A stretch of DNA of 64,000 bases from Pseudobacteroides sp. Lineage in GTDB: Bacteria; Bacillota; Clostridia; Acetivibrionales; DSM-2933. The notes beneath the pieces are model-generated. The model worked only from the letters and a program-made list of their open reading frames with translations, made no database searches and was not told the DNA's origin. Below are positions 1-8,533 of this stretch, in pieces; position 1 is the stretch's first letter, and each line of letters begins with the position of its first letter. The DNA is taken from assembly GCF_036567765.1 (NCBI RefSeq), contig NZ_DATCTU010000006.1, positions 1-64,000 of the forward strand, in the 5' to 3' direction. The position numbers were made by a program, and so were the translations under genes.

Positions 1-58
1 TGCATGTGTTAGGCACGCCGCCAGCGTTCGTCCTGAGCCAGGATCAAACTCTCAAATT
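1..58 (-). rRNA. rrs: 16S ribosomal RNA, 5' end only
   Basis: Read on the minus strand this is the start of bacterial 16S rRNA: the universal 27F primer site lies at 34-52, followed by the conserved segment leading to GGCGTGCCTAACACATGCA. The gene runs off the left edge, so only about 55 of some 1,500 bases are present. The mature 5' end is placed at about 58 by similarity to other clostridial genes; the exact base is uncertain. Confidence 0.97.
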
Positions 59-233
59 AATATTTGAAAATTTAATTAGCTCTTAAATTACTTACTAGCT
101 TTTTATAAAGTTCGCAAGTTACTCAAATTTGATTTAGCTTACAAAAGCTTCATCTTAAAATTAACGAGTTTCTTTCGTCTTTTTACACTGTTTACTTTTC
201 AAAGTCCATTGCTTCATGTGAAGCAGCTTTTAT

Positions 234-262
234 ATATTACCATAATGTTTTTTTGCTGTCAA
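234..262 (-). promoter_or_regulatory. rRNA operon promoter (sigma-A type)
   Basis: On the minus strand a consensus -35 TTGACA (257-262) is followed after exactly 17 bases by TAATAT (234-239). It points at the 16S gene about 175 bases downstream, which fits an rRNA leader. The rest of the 59-493 gap is A/T-rich leader and upstream sequence with no gene. Confidence 0.85.
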
Positions 263-493
263 CACTTTTTTTATTTTTATTTCGCTTTTCTTTTTGTCAA
301 CTCGTGAGCGACAGCTTTATTAATATACCACCAACTATATATATCTTTCAATATTATCTATATGCTAAATATGCTTATTGAACTGAATTATAACTAAATT
401 TCTATTAAATACTCTTTAATTTTGCATTTTTCGCTAAAATTCTAAGTATCCATAACTATATAAAAAGCGAAAGATCAATAACTTTTCATATAA

Positions 494-928
494 TTATGAA
501 TTAATCCTCTTAAGCACAAGCACACGATTGCCCTTTCTATTAAATTTAAGCTTATCGCAAAGGCATTTTACAATTATTATTCCTCTGCCGCCTTCTAATA
601 AAGAGCAGCAATTGTTAAGTCCGTCAGGTTCATTTTCTGAAATTGAGGTGTCCCGGCAATAGCCTTCCCCTTCGTCCTGTATTGAAAATAGGAGGTATTG
701 ATCGTTTATTAGTGCCGCAGATACTTTTACGCTTTTTTCATTGATACAATTATTGCCATGCTTTATTGCATTAATAATCAACTCATTCAATATCACTTTG
801 GTGTCATAAACAAATCTATCGTCAACACCACATAGCCCATTTATCCTGTTAATTATCTCATTAACTACATTTCTGATATTTCCAATGTTACTGGCAATTT
901 TAACATTATAGAACCTTTTCGTTTTCAA
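494..928 (-). CDS. Anti-sigma factor-like serine kinase (RsbW/SpoIIAB ATPase fold)
   Basis: A 144-residue protein of the GHKL ATPase fold used by anti-sigma kinases. The N-box reads NELIINAIKHGN near residues 48-59, the G1 box DEGEGY near 85-90 and the G2 box GGRGI near 113-117. Such proteins bind a sigma factor or phosphorylate a STAS antagonist. The start is TTG at 928, preceded by GCGGGGG; no ATG fits. It lies downstream of the sigB operon but has its own leader with a sigma-B-like promoter (965-990), so it may be a feedback or second-input kinase. Its partner cannot be told from sequence. It is a distinct paralogue of the kinase at 1873-2259, which has weaker motifs. Confidence 0.88.
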   Translation of the reverse strand: MKTKRFYNVKIASNIGNIRNVVNEIINRINGLCGVDDRFVYDTKVILNELIINAIKHGNNCINEKSVKVSAALINDQYLLFSIQDEGEGYCRDTSISENEPDGLNNCCSLLEGGRGIIIVKCLCDKLKFNRKGNRVLVLKRINS

Positions 929-964
929 AGTACCCCCGCCTTAAATATATGATATATAAATATA

Positions 965-990
965 TTACCCACCGAAACAAATGGCTAAAC
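965..990 (-). promoter_or_regulatory. Sigma-B-like promoter upstream of the second anti-sigma kinase
   Basis: On the minus strand GTTTAG (985-990), 14 bases, then GGGTAA (965-970). This resembles the Bacillus general-stress consensus GTTTAA-N12-15-GGGTAT and lies 37 bases before the TTG start of the downstream gene. That the neighbouring sigma factor uses it is inference. Confidence 0.55.
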
Positions 991-1017
991 TCTTGACGCT
1001 ACATTTGTTTTACAGCC

Positions 1018-1054
1018 AAAAACACCTCAGATAAAAAATCGTCTGAAGTGTTTT
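1018..1054 (-). terminator. Terminator of the sigB operon
   Basis: Inverted repeat AAAACACCTCAGA / TCTGAAGTGTTTT with one mismatch and a loop of about 10 bases, followed by a short T run on the minus strand. It lies 53 bases after the sigma factor stop. Confidence 0.7.
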
Positions 1055-1106
1055 AGCTATAAGCAAATAACATACTTAATCCTTTATATATTAATTTTGA
1101 ATTATT

Positions 1107-1871
1107 CTATTTCGACAATATTTTGCGAAATTTATCAAGTATTTTTCTTTCCATTCGGGAAATATACATTTGTGATACCGAAAACTTTTCTGCAATCTCC
1201 TTTTGAGTTTTGTTACTGAAATAACGCATCTTTATAAATTCTTTTTCAGCATCATTAAAACTATCCAAGCTTTTTCCCAAAAAGTCCAGATTTTCAATCC
1301 TTTCAAATGTATGATCTTCTTCTCCGATAGTCTCATGCAGCTCTAAATCATCATCTGAAAATGCATTTTGGTCGAAGGACTGCATGTTGTATGCATTCCA
1401 GGATTCAATTATTTCGAGTACTGTTTCCTCGTCAATATTAAGGTACTTTGCTATTTCATCTACTCTAGGACTTCTGTTTAACTCCTGAGTCAGTGTATCC
1501 CTAGCCAGATTGACCTTTTGATAAACTTCATAAATTCTTCTGGGGATCCTGATTACCGACCCCTTGTCCCTGAAATATCTTTTTATTTCCCCTATAATTG
1601 TAGGTGTTGCAAAGCTTACAAACTTTACTCCCTTATCCGGACTAAAGCGTTCAACAGCTTTGATAAGTGCTATACAAGCTACCTGATAAATATCCTCGTA
1701 ATCAACGCCTCTATTGACAAATTTTTTGGAGATTATCTCCGCAAGGTACATGAACCGATTAACAATGGTGTTTCTATTAGAAACACTGGGATTGTTCCTG
1801 TATAGTACGAAAATCTCATCATTATCTGCCTGGCTTAATGAAACATCTATATTATCATTCATATCAACCAT
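1107..1871 (-). CDS. sigB: RNA polymerase sigma factor, SigB/SigF/SigG family
   Basis: A group 3 sigma-70 factor of about 254 residues. Region 2 is visible around GVDYEDIYQVACIALIKAVERF and FVSFATPTIIGEIKRYFRDKG, region 3 around RSPRVDEIAKYLNI, and region 4 ends in the helix-turn-helix TQKEIAEKFSVSQMYISRMER. The open frame extends to a TTG at 1889, but the ATG at 1871 sits one base after the upstream stop with AAGGGA at a normal distance, so it is preferred. It follows genes for an anti-sigma kinase and a STAS antagonist, the order of the rsbV-rsbW-sigB and spoIIAA-AB-AC operons. The context favours a stress-type SigB rather than sporulation SigF, but this is inference. Confidence 0.9.
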   Translation of the reverse strand: MVDMNDNIDVSLSQADNDEIFVLYRNNPSVSNRNTIVNRFMYLAEIISKKFVNRGVDYEDIYQVACIALIKAVERFSPDKGVKFVSFATPTIIGEIKRYFRDKGSVIRIPRRIYEVYQKVNLARDTLTQELNRSPRVDEIAKYLNIDEETVLEIIESWNAYNMQSFDQNAFSDDDLELHETIGEEDHTFERIENLDFLGKSLDSFNDAEKEFIKMRYFSNKTQKEIAEKFSVSQMYISRMERKILDKFRKILSK

Positions 1872-1872
1872 T

Positions 1873-2259
1873 TCAACTTTTCCCTTCAATCACTTTTGAT
1901 ATAGACAATATATAACTGTCTGAACACAGCTCTACCTCATCCATTAGGGCATTTATTATCGAAAGTCCAAACTCATTATCGCTTCCGGTAAATATACACT
2001 TAAGTGATTCATCATCAGAATCAAAGATAACAGTTAACCTGTCCTTCTCAATCCTGAAAATTATTTTAACAAGCTCCTGTTTGGATCCTTCTACAGTAAT
2101 TAGCTTGTTACAAACCTCTGCTATTGCGATCTTTATATCTTCAATAGAGTCAATATCAAAACCTATCCTGTTTGATATGCCTGAGGCTGTCAACCTTACA
2201 ATACCGACATACTCAGCTTTTAACGGAAACTTAAGCTCTATGATATCAAAATTATCCAT
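1873..2259 (-). CDS. rsbW: Anti-sigma factor, RsbW-like
   Basis: A 128-residue protein whose position between a STAS protein and a sigma factor, with a degenerate GHKL N-box (IAIAEVCNKLI near residues 45-55), marks it as the anti-sigma kinase of a partner-switching module. It would sequester the sigma factor and phosphorylate the STAS antagonist. The G1 region (FDSDDESL) departs from the usual DxGxG, so kinase activity is less certain than binding. ATG at 2259; its GAGGAG site overlaps the stop of the upstream gene, suggesting translational coupling. Confidence 0.8.
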   Translation of the reverse strand: MDNFDIIELKFPLKAEYVGIVRLTASGISNRIGFDIDSIEDIKIAIAEVCNKLITVEGSKQELVKIIFRIEKDRLTVIFDSDDESLKCIFTGSDNEFGLSIINALMDEVELCSDSYILSISKVIEGKS

Positions 2260-2263
2260 TTCG

Positions 2264-2581
2264 TCACTCCTCTATTATAAATACCTTATCAAGCCCTGTT
2301 ATTATAAACAACTTTTTTAAATTATCTTTAAGATTAACAAGAAATATATTCTTATTTTTCGCTTTAACTCTTTTAAGAGCTCCCACGAAAATACCTAGAC
2401 CAGTACTGTCTATGTACTTTAGGTTATCACAATGTATTTTTAAGTCAACATCAGCATTGTCTGCAGTATTATACAGCTTCTCCTTGAAGCCCTCAGACGA
2501 ATATATGTCCAACTCACCTGCCAGATATATGTCTACAGAACTTTCATTCCGTTCTTCCCTATAACCTAATTCTTCTGCCAT
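2264..2581 (-). CDS. rsbV: Anti-anti-sigma factor, STAS domain (RsbV-like)
   Basis: A STAS-domain protein of about 105 residues with the typical phosphorylation loop IDSTGLGIFVGALKR; the Ser of DSTGLG is the residue normally phosphorylated by the partner kinase. In the unphosphorylated state such proteins bind the anti-sigma factor and release sigma. The frame can be extended to GTG at 2590, but ATG at 2581 has GGGAG at good spacing and is preferred. First gene of a three-gene operon transcribed leftward. Confidence 0.88.
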   Translation of the reverse strand: MAEELGYREERNESSVDIYLAGELDIYSSEGFKEKLYNTADNADVDLKIHCDNLKYIDSTGLGIFVGALKRVKAKNKNIFLVNLKDNLKKLFIITGLDKVFIIEE

Positions 2582-2611
2582 CTTTATCACTCCCGGATCA
2601 TTTTATATTAA

Positions 2612-2640
2612 ATATTACACAAAAACCGGTCATTAATCAA
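2612..2640 (-). promoter_or_regulatory. Probable promoter of the rsbV-rsbW-sigB operon
   Basis: TTGATT (2635-2640), 17 bases, TAATAT (2612-2617) on the minus strand, 31 bases before the rsbV ATG. It overlaps the terminator hairpin of the upstream gene, so read-through and initiation may interfere. Moderate match to sigma-A consensus. Confidence 0.5.
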
Positions 2641-2650
2641 CCGGTTTTTG
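2620..2650 (-). terminator. Terminator after the J-domain gene
   Basis: Perfect inverted repeat CAAAAACCGGT / ACCGGTTTTTG type stem with A and T tracts on both sides, directly after the stop of the 2656-3522 gene. Confidence 0.8.
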
Positions 2651-2655
2651 TTCTG

Positions 2656-3522
2656 TTATTTTAACAGTAAATCAATAAGCTTCATTGTATTTTCATCATT
2701 ATCTCCATCTACTCCAACGGAAAGTATAATTTTGAAATTTTCCAATCCAGTTCCTTTAAACAAACTGCTCTTTTCAACGCCAATACCATATACATGTTCA
2801 GTATCTTTATTTTTCAACTTCACTTTATAAATATTTTTAGCATCAATTTTATTTTCATATTTCTTGACAATATGATCCAACTCCTGCACTCTGTTGGTCA
2901 TAGCCATCAACTTGTCAAAACGTTCTTTGTCAAGAAAATATGCATCTACTTTCCCGGTTCCCGACATTGTAACAAACTTCATTTCCATAGAAGATTCCAC
3001 TGCAGGATTAGCTTTATCCCAAAATACAATTGGGTCTATTTGTACTTCTTTTGTGCCTGAAATACCGGCCTCAATCTTGTCTTCCAACGTTTCAACACCC
3101 TGGCTGGGATAAAGTCCTACTAGCTTTATTATAAGGTCCGGCTCTACATTAGTAACTATGGATTTTATAAGTAAAAACACACTTACTAAAACTATTATAC
3201 CGATAATTACAGGTATTTTATAGTAATATATAACATTTCCCAACTTCTTTTCATCCACGTTAATCTTTTTCAAGATAGGATTAGGGGGCTTTTTAGCCTC
3301 CTCTGACAATTTACCTCCTGCCAACGAATCAAAGTCGTATCCCATAAGTAAATTATATGCCGCCTCAATCTCTTCTATACTGCGTTTTCTATCTTCATCA
3401 GATTTAATGTTTTTATCGCCCTTATACTTCTTCATCAGCAAGTTGTATCTTTTTATTATATCATCTTTACCTGCTTCTTTTTTTAATCCCAACACTTCAT
3501 AAGAATCCCTTTGTTCAGCCAT
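2656..3522 (-). CDS. J-domain-like membrane protein, degenerate
   Basis: A 288-residue protein. Residues about 5-65 match the start and end of a DnaJ J-domain (DSYEVLGLKKEA, then EEIEAAYNLLMG), but the HPD tripeptide that stimulates Hsp70 is absent: the loop reads KKYKGDKN. One transmembrane segment lies near residues 98-123 (IYYYKIPVIIGIIVLVSVFLL), and the C-terminal 165 residues would be extracytoplasmic and are not recognised. It is therefore unlikely to be a normal DnaK co-chaperone. It lies alone between lysS and the sigB operon. The J-like fold is well supported; the function is unknown. Confidence 0.75.
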   Translation of the reverse strand: MAEQRDSYEVLGLKKEAGKDDIIKRYNLLMKKYKGDKNIKSDEDRKRSIEEIEAAYNLLMGYDFDSLAGGKLSEEAKKPPNPILKKINVDEKKLGNVIYYYKIPVIIGIIVLVSVFLLIKSIVTNVEPDLIIKLVGLYPSQGVETLEDKIEAGISGTKEVQIDPIVFWDKANPAVESSMEMKFVTMSGTGKVDAYFLDKERFDKLMAMTNRVQELDHIVKKYENKIDAKNIYKVKLKNKDTEHVYGIGVEKSSLFKGTGLENFKIILSVGVDGDNDENTMKLIDLLLK

Positions 3523-3559
3523 CTAACTTTCCTCCAGCCATACTTCAGTAATGGATATT

Positions 3560-5053
3560 TTAATCACGGGGCTTCATTGTAGGGAACAACAATATATCTC
3601 TTATTGAATAGGAGTCGGTAAGAAGCATAATAAGCCTGTCTATCCCAATACCCAGACCGCCTGTTGGCGGCATACCGTATTCCAATGCAGTAAGGAAATC
3701 TTCATCCATCATGTTTGCTTCCTCGTCGCCAGCTTCCCTCTTCTTCACCTGACTTACAAATCTATCCCTTTGATCTAAAGGATCATTTAACTCTGAATAT
3801 GCATTAGCCATTTCCCTGCCGGTTATAAACAGCTCAAACCTTTCTGTCAGCTCAGGCCTGTCCGGCTTCCTCTTTGTGAGAGGTGAAACCTCAACAGGAT
3901 AGTCCATGATAAATGTTGGTTGTATAAGGTGTTCTTCGACAAATTCTTCAAACATCAGGTTAAGAATTTCGCCCTTTGTTAGACTTCCATTTATGTGAAC
4001 CTTTTTGTCTTTTGCAATTTGTCTTGCTTCCTCATCGCTTCCAACCTGGTCAAAATCTATGCCGGTGTGCTTTTTCACCGCCTCTACCATAGTCATTCTG
4101 TTCCATGGCGGTGCAAGGTCAATTTCCTGTCCCTGATAACTTATCTTCGTAGTGCCAAGAACCTTTTCCGCCACTGAGGAGATAAGGTTTTCAGTCAATT
4201 CCATCATACCCTTATAGTCATTATACGCCTCATATACTTCCATCAATGTAAACTCAGGATTATGTTTTACCGACATGCCTTCATTCCTGAACATCCTTCC
4301 CATCTCATATACCTTTTCAAGACCGCCTACTATAAGTCTTTTTAAATAGAGTTCAGGAGCTATTCTTAAGTACAGGTCAATATCAAGGGTATTGTGATGT
4401 GTGATAAAAGGCTTTGCTGATGCCCCACCAGGTATAGTATTAAGAAGTGGTGTGTCAACTTCTAGAAAGCCTCTGTTATCGAGAAACTCTCTAACCGCTT
4501 TTATTATCTTGCTTCTTACCATGAATGTATTTCTGACCTCAGGATTTACAATGAGGTCCACATATCTTTGTCTGTACCTTAAATCCATATCCTTAAGTCC
4601 ATGCCACTTCTCAGGCAGAGGCTGCAAAGACTTGGTCAAAAGAGTTATTTCTTTTACCTTAATGGAAATTTCTCCCGAGTTAGTTTTAAATACTTCACCA
4701 CTAACTCCAACTATATCTCCAATATCAAACTTCTTAAATTCACTATAGCTTTCCTCACCGATTCCATCAACACGTACATATAGCTGAATTTTTCCGTCCC
4801 TATCCTGGAGATTACAGAAACCAGCCTTACCCATGCCTCTTTTAGACATAATTCTGCCTGCTAGGGTAACCGATTTTCCTTCCATTTCCTCAAAGTTATC
4901 CAATATATATTTAGCGGAACAATTAACATCAAATTTGACAATCTTAAAAGGGTCCTTATCGTTATTCTGCAATTCTGCCAATTTAGCCCTTCTAACCCTA
5001 AGTAGTTCGTTTAAATCCTGCAACTCATTATTTTGTTCAATGTTTTCAGACAT
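3560..5053 (-). CDS. lysS: Lysine--tRNA ligase, class II
   Basis: A full-length (497-residue) class II lysyl-tRNA synthetase that charges tRNA-Lys with lysine in the cytoplasm. An N-terminal OB-fold anticodon-binding domain ([18 protein letters not shown]) is followed by the catalytic core with motif 2 ([11 protein letters not shown], then [14 protein letters not shown]) and motif 3 ([16 protein letters not shown]). It follows greA, the same order as in many Firmicutes; the 117-base gap contains a weak hairpin. ATG with a GGAGGATAAAG-like site upstream. Confidence 0.98.
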   Translation of the reverse strand: MSENIEQNNELQDLNELLRVRRAKLAELQNNDKDPFKIVKFDVNCSAKYILDNFEEMEGKSVTLAGRIMSKRGMGKAGFCNLQDRDGKIQLYVRVDGIGEESYSEFKKFDIGDIVGVSGEVFKTNSGEISIKVKEITLLTKSLQPLPEKWHGLKDMDLRYRQRYVDLIVNPEVRNTFMVRSKIIKAVREFLDNRGFLEVDTPLLNTIPGGASAKPFITHHNTLDIDLYLRIAPELYLKRLIVGGLEKVYEMGRMFRNEGMSVKHNPEFTLMEVYEAYNDYKGMMELTENLISSVAEKVLGTTKISYQGQEIDLAPPWNRMTMVEAVKKHTGIDFDQVGSDEEARQIAKDKKVHINGSLTKGEILNLMFEEFVEEHLIQPTFIMDYPVEVSPLTKRKPDRPELTERFELFITGREMANAYSELNDPLDQRDRFVSQVKKREAGDEEANMMDEDFLTALEYGMPPTGGLGIGIDRLIMLLTDSYSIRDILLFPTMKPRD

Positions 5054-5100
5054 CTTTATCCTCCTAAAAAACTAAATGTAAACCCGAATTTTTCAACAAA

Positions 5101-5131
5101 ATAACAGCTTACACGATATGTAAACTGTTAT
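5101..5131 (-). terminator. Weak hairpin between greA and lysS
   Basis: Imperfect inverted repeat around ATAACAGCTTAC / GTAAACTGTTAT followed by TTTTG on the minus strand. It could be a leaky terminator or a processing site; lysS has no clear promoter of its own here. Confidence 0.35.
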
Positions 5132-5169
5132 CCTCGTCTATTATATATAAATATAGGCATCATTACAAG

Positions 5170-5646
5170 TTATTTGTGAATCTCAAGAATTTTAAAGTTA
5201 ATAATTCCATCAGGCACGACAACATCAACAGATTCACCGATTTTCTTCCCTATAAGGGCACTACCTACAGGAGATTCATTTGATATTTTAAACTTTGACG
5301 GATCTGCTTCTGTTGAACCAACTATATAATACTCAACCTCTTCATTGAATTCAATGTCAAGAAGTCTGACCTTAGATCCCAAGCTTACTACCTCAGTGCT
5401 TACTTCATCTTCATCAATTACCTTGGCATGTTTTAACATGGTTTCTATTTGAACAATTCTTCCCTCAATATGGGCTTGCTCGTTTTTAGCTTCATCATAC
5501 TCAGAGTTCTCAGAAATATCTCCAAAGGAGAGTGCTTGCTTTATTCTTTCAGCAATTTCTCTTCTTTTAATGCCTTTCAAATATTCCAATTCTTCCTCTA
5601 ACTTTTTTAACCCTTCATAAGTCAAAACAACTTCTTTGCTGGTCAT
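5170..5646 (-). CDS. greA: Transcription elongation factor GreA
   Basis: A 158-residue GreA/GreB-type factor that enters the RNA polymerase secondary channel and stimulates cleavage of backtracked transcripts. The N-terminal coiled coil ([15 protein letters not shown], then [17 protein letters not shown] with the conserved acidic tip) is followed by the FKBP-like C-terminal domain ending in [18 protein letters not shown]. The open frame begins upstream at 5691, but the ATG at 5646 is preceded by AAGGAGA and gives the family length. First gene of a greA-lysS unit driven from 5883-5911. Confidence 0.97.
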   Translation of the reverse strand: MTSKEVVLTYEGLKKLEEELEYLKGIKRREIAERIKQALSFGDISENSEYDEAKNEQAHIEGRIVQIETMLKHAKVIDEDEVSTEVVSLGSKVRLLDIEFNEEVEYYIVGSTEADPSKFKISNESPVGSALIGKKIGESVDVVVPDGIINFKILEIHK

Positions 5647-5882
5647 TTGAAGTTCTCCTTTTATTAAAATTTGTGTTGATAATATATGCAATTCTAACTA
5701 ATTTATTCTTACGCACCTAACCTTCTAAAGAAACAATACGTTTCATTTAGTGCTATTCTGATACACATTTGTTTCAACACTGTCTCAAGGCTCTTAATTA
5801 AACAAAAAGTGACCGATTAGAATTAAATATAAAAATTAAACTGCATGTACAAAAACTGCACGGCATTTAATTATTTTTCACC

Positions 5883-5911
5883 ATTATAAAATACAAAATA
5901 TCTATTGTCAA
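5883..5911 (-). promoter_or_regulatory. Promoter of greA-lysS
   Basis: A perfect sigma-A promoter on the minus strand: TTGACA (5906-5911), 17 bases, TATAAT (5883-5888). The predicted leader before greA is about 230 bases and starts with an imperfect hairpin (about 5830-5872, arms AATTAAA.. / ..TTTAATT) followed by a T-rich stretch, which could act as an attenuator. Nothing else is recognised in 5697-5962. Confidence 0.9.
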
Positions 5912-5962
5912 GAATTACAGTTTTGGTGCATGCTTCATAATTAGGCAAACACCGCTTTAACT

Positions 5963-6898
5963 TCACTCAAACCCTTCCAGTGTATAGCCATCCTTTTTAA
6001 ATACCGATTCTACCTTATTAATAAAATCCAAATCACATTTTTCCCCATCCCCAATGTTAATGAGCCCTGCTTTAGATAGTATAAATATTTCAGCAAGCTC
6101 ATTAACCTTATACATCTCCAATAAACTTTCATCCAAATTCGATGTAATAGATGGCGGCAGTGATACTTTAATATCGTTAATAACCCATACCTTTTTATAA
6201 ACGTCCGCTGTCCTTCCATAATTTAAAATTATGGACTTTTCCCTTAGAAAACATTTAAATTCCTCTATGTCCCCCATATTGATTACTATATCAGACCGCT
6301 TTAGTGCATTGCTGTAATCTCCCGATACAACTATGGATGTACCAGTTTCATAATAAATCTCTTCAGTATCCTTTTTTATACATTCGTCCCTTGTTATTAT
6401 CGTGATAAACTTAATAAAGCTTGATAATAGTTTTACAACACTCATTAATTCCCTTTTATCATTACCATGTATAATAGTAATATCTATAGAACTTGCATCC
6501 AATTTTTTTGTTGTACAAATCTTATTTATGATACTTGTCAATAATGCTCTATACAAAATTTGTCCGCTATAAGTTCTTTTATAAAAGTTTTCTCCTCCCA
6601 TATCTCCTTCTGATGCAAAGGGCAGAATAGAATATTTTACACCATTGGCACAGCCAATTTCCATGGCACCCCTTAAGACCTTTTCTCTTTTTTTTAAATT
6701 CAGGCTCCTATATTTTTCTATGCTGTATGGTATCTTTATTAAATTAATTATCAAGCCATCGCATAGTTCCACTTTTTGAAACCAATTGGGTTTATCATGT
6801 CCTCTAAACTTTTTAATCATTTTTAGAAAAGCATTTTTTATGCTTTTTTCTTCTTGTAAATTATCGTTTTTGAAAACTGCAATACTATAATTATCCAT
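5963..6898 (-). CDS. Unknown protein with a Rossmann-like C-terminal half
   Basis: A 311-residue protein not recognised from a named family. The N-terminal half begins MDNYSIAVFKNDNL; the middle and C-terminal half alternate beta strands and helices (DITIIHGNDKRELMSVVKLL, FITIITRDE, TSIVVSGDYSNALKRSDIVINMG), resembling the NAD-binding domains of shikimate dehydrogenase-like proteins, but without a clear GxGxxG. The frame opens at 6979, overlapping spmB, but ATG 6898 has AAAGGAG in front. It follows spmAB and may belong to their operon, suggesting but not proving a sporulation role. Confidence 0.75.
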   Translation of the reverse strand: MDNYSIAVFKNDNLQEEKSIKNAFLKMIKKFRGHDKPNWFQKVELCDGLIINLIKIPYSIEKYRSLNLKKREKVLRGAMEIGCANGVKYSILPFASEGDMGGENFYKRTYSGQILYRALLTSIINKICTTKKLDASSIDITIIHGNDKRELMSVVKLLSSFIKFITIITRDECIKKDTEEIYYETGTSIVVSGDYSNALKRSDIVINMGDIEEFKCFLREKSIILNYGRTADVYKKVWVINDIKVSLPPSITSNLDESLLEMYKVNELAEIFILSKAGLINIGDGEKCDLDFINKVESVFKKDGYTLEGFE

Positions 6899-6924
6899 AA
6901 ACACTCCTTTTATAAAGTATAAGT

Positions 6925-7452
6925 TTATGTACCGAACATATATGCACACACCCACACTGACACCAACACACTGACGCATTCTGCAATTAGGGCAGCTGCC
7001 AGTGTATGTCTTATGTTCTTTATACCTACAGAACCGTAATAAACAGTCAATGTATAAAATATTGTCTCCGTTGATCCCATCATTGTTGAGACTACTCTTC
7101 CTATATAGGAGTCAGCACCAAAGCTCTTCATTATATCCGATACCAGAGCCAGGGAGGCACTTCCGGAAATAGGCCTTAAAAATGCAAGGGGCAAAACCTC
7201 AGACGGAATTCCCATTATGAAAGCCAACGGCTTGGTCGCATATATTAAAAGATCCAAAGCCCCTGATGCTCTGAAAACACCTATTGCCACCATGAGACCG
7301 ATAAGAGATGGCATAATTCTTATTATTGTACTTATACCTTCCTTTGCATTTTCAACAAAAACATCATATACCTTTACATTTTTAATAGCTCCTGCAATTA
7401 ATATAACTGCAAAAATAAGGGGTACAGTTAGATTTGAAATATCCTTAAGAAT
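6925..7452 (-). CDS. spmB: Spore maturation protein B, probable ATT start
   Basis: An integral membrane protein needed for spore core dehydration in Bacillus. The body contains the hallmark stretch LMVAIGVFRASGALDLLI and FLRPISGSASLALVSD, with several hydrophobic helices. The first ATG (7314) would remove about 46 residues; the same frame upstream encodes typical SpmB sequence (VKVYDVFVENAKEGIST and a hydrophobic helix before it) back to a TGA at 7459-7461. No ATG, GTG or TTG lies in that stretch. ATT at 7452 follows GGGAG and GAGG sites, gives 175 residues and lies 14 bases after spmA. ATC 7455 is an alternative. Confidence 0.85.
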   Translation of the reverse strand: MLKDISNLTVPLIFAVILIAGAIKNVKVYDVFVENAKEGISTIIRIMPSLIGLMVAIGVFRASGALDLLIYATKPLAFIMGIPSEVLPLAFLRPISGSASLALVSDIMKSFGADSYIGRVVSTMMGSTETIFYTLTVYYGSVGIKNIRHTLAAALIAECVSVLVSVWVCAYMFGT

Positions 7453-7466
7453 GATTCCTCAACTCC

Positions 7467-8051
7467 CTAACGGTTTCTTTTTAGGTTTCCCAATACCTTA
7501 ACGGCAATTATCCCCGTCACTGCAGCTGAAGCAGATGCTACCCATATCGGTATAATTACCTCTGCAGGATTGGTTGATCCCGCCGAAGATCTTAGAGCTA
7601 TAATTGTTGCAGGCACTAATTGGATAGCCGATGCATTTAGTATAAGGAACATAACCATGGAATCAGAAGCTGTTTCCTTTGAGGTGTTATGCTTTTGAAG
7701 CTCATTCATAGCTTTTAGTCCTAATGGCGTAGCAGCATTACCCAAACCTAAAAAGTTAGCAGCCATATTCATTACTATTGCTCCTATAGCCGGACTTTTT
7801 TTAGGTATTTGAGGGAACAACAGTCTAATAAGGGGTGATACCAGATAAGCTATCTTATTTAACAGTCCGCTTTTCTCTGCAACACCCATTAAACCCGTCC
7901 ACAGACATAATATGCCAAGGAGGCCTATCGAAAGCTCGACGGCTGATTTTGATGAATTAAATGCTGCTTGAGTAACCTCTTCAAGCCTGCCGTTTAATCC
8001 ACCAATAACAAAACCTATTAACAGCATTCCCATCCAGATATAATTAAGCAT
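7467..8051 (-). CDS. spmA: Spore maturation protein A
   Basis: A 194-residue nucleoside-recognition (Gate) domain membrane protein. Typical motifs are GLLGILCLWTGLMGVAEKSGLL, MNMAANFLGLGNAATPLGLKAM and NASAIQLVPATIIALRSSAGS, with about five membrane segments. It acts with SpmB in late spore maturation. ATG 8051 has AAGAGGAAATCC upstream and is preferred over an in-frame start at 8084. First gene of spmA-spmB and possibly the following unknown gene. Confidence 0.95.
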   Translation of the reverse strand: MLNYIWMGMLLIGFVIGGLNGRLEEVTQAAFNSSKSAVELSIGLLGILCLWTGLMGVAEKSGLLNKIAYLVSPLIRLLFPQIPKKSPAIGAIVMNMAANFLGLGNAATPLGLKAMNELQKHNTSKETASDSMVMFLILNASAIQLVPATIIALRSSAGSTNPAEVIIPIWVASASAAVTGIIAVKVLGNLKRNR

Positions 8052-8286
8052 GGATTTCCTCTTGATATAGACATCGAACTGCAAAGTTATTTCTGTTCGT
8101 AATCTATATATAAATGACTGAAAATATATACTTATTTATATGAAGGGTAAATACCGTATATGTTTTACTTTTTTATAATATATAACAAATGTTTAAAAGT
8201 GGTTATTATAAACCATTATTGTATCGTCCACTTTACAATTATAACAATTTCTTGAAGTGATTTTTATAATTAAAAATCGCAATCTT

Positions 8287-8293
8287 TGTCGAA
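8287..8293 (+). promoter_or_regulatory. Spo0A box (distal)
   Basis: A perfect TGTCGAA heptamer in the 517-base gap between spmA and abrB. The surrounding TTTGTCGAATcCTGT is nearly repeated at 8532-8546, close to the abrB start. The C/G-rich arms AAAATCGC / GCGGTTTTTT around it can also form a terminator-like hairpin (about 8274-8311). Confidence 0.5.
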
Positions 8294-8490
8294 TCCTGTC
8301 GCGGTTTTTTATTTATCCTTACCAGTTAATTTTTTCTTTTTTTAGAAGCTAATTGTACTCAGTTATCAGGATAAAAATCAACCAAGATTTATACATGTAA
8401 GCTATAGTTCATACAACTGCGTTTTGGGTTTTTCCCATTATTTTACTAAAACCTAAACAAACATTTTTTAGAATTTTTTAAAATTTATTG

Positions 8491-8519
8491 TTGACGTTAG
8501 CTGGAATTTATGCTACTAT
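8491..8519 (+). promoter_or_regulatory. abrB promoter
   Basis: TTGACG (8491-8496), 17 bases, TACTAT (8514-8519), directed at the abrB-like gene starting at 8568; a GAGGAGG ribosome binding site lies at 8553-8559. Confidence 0.8.
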
Positions 8520-8533
8520 AAAAATGCAAAGTT

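Noticed and set aside
1115..1121. TTCGACA, a Spo0A-box-like heptamer
   Set aside because: It lies inside the 3' coding end of sigB, far from any promoter; expected by chance.
6010..6219. Alternative frame inside the unknown 5963-6898 gene
   Set aside because: No ribosome site, and it is fully contained within a better supported gene.
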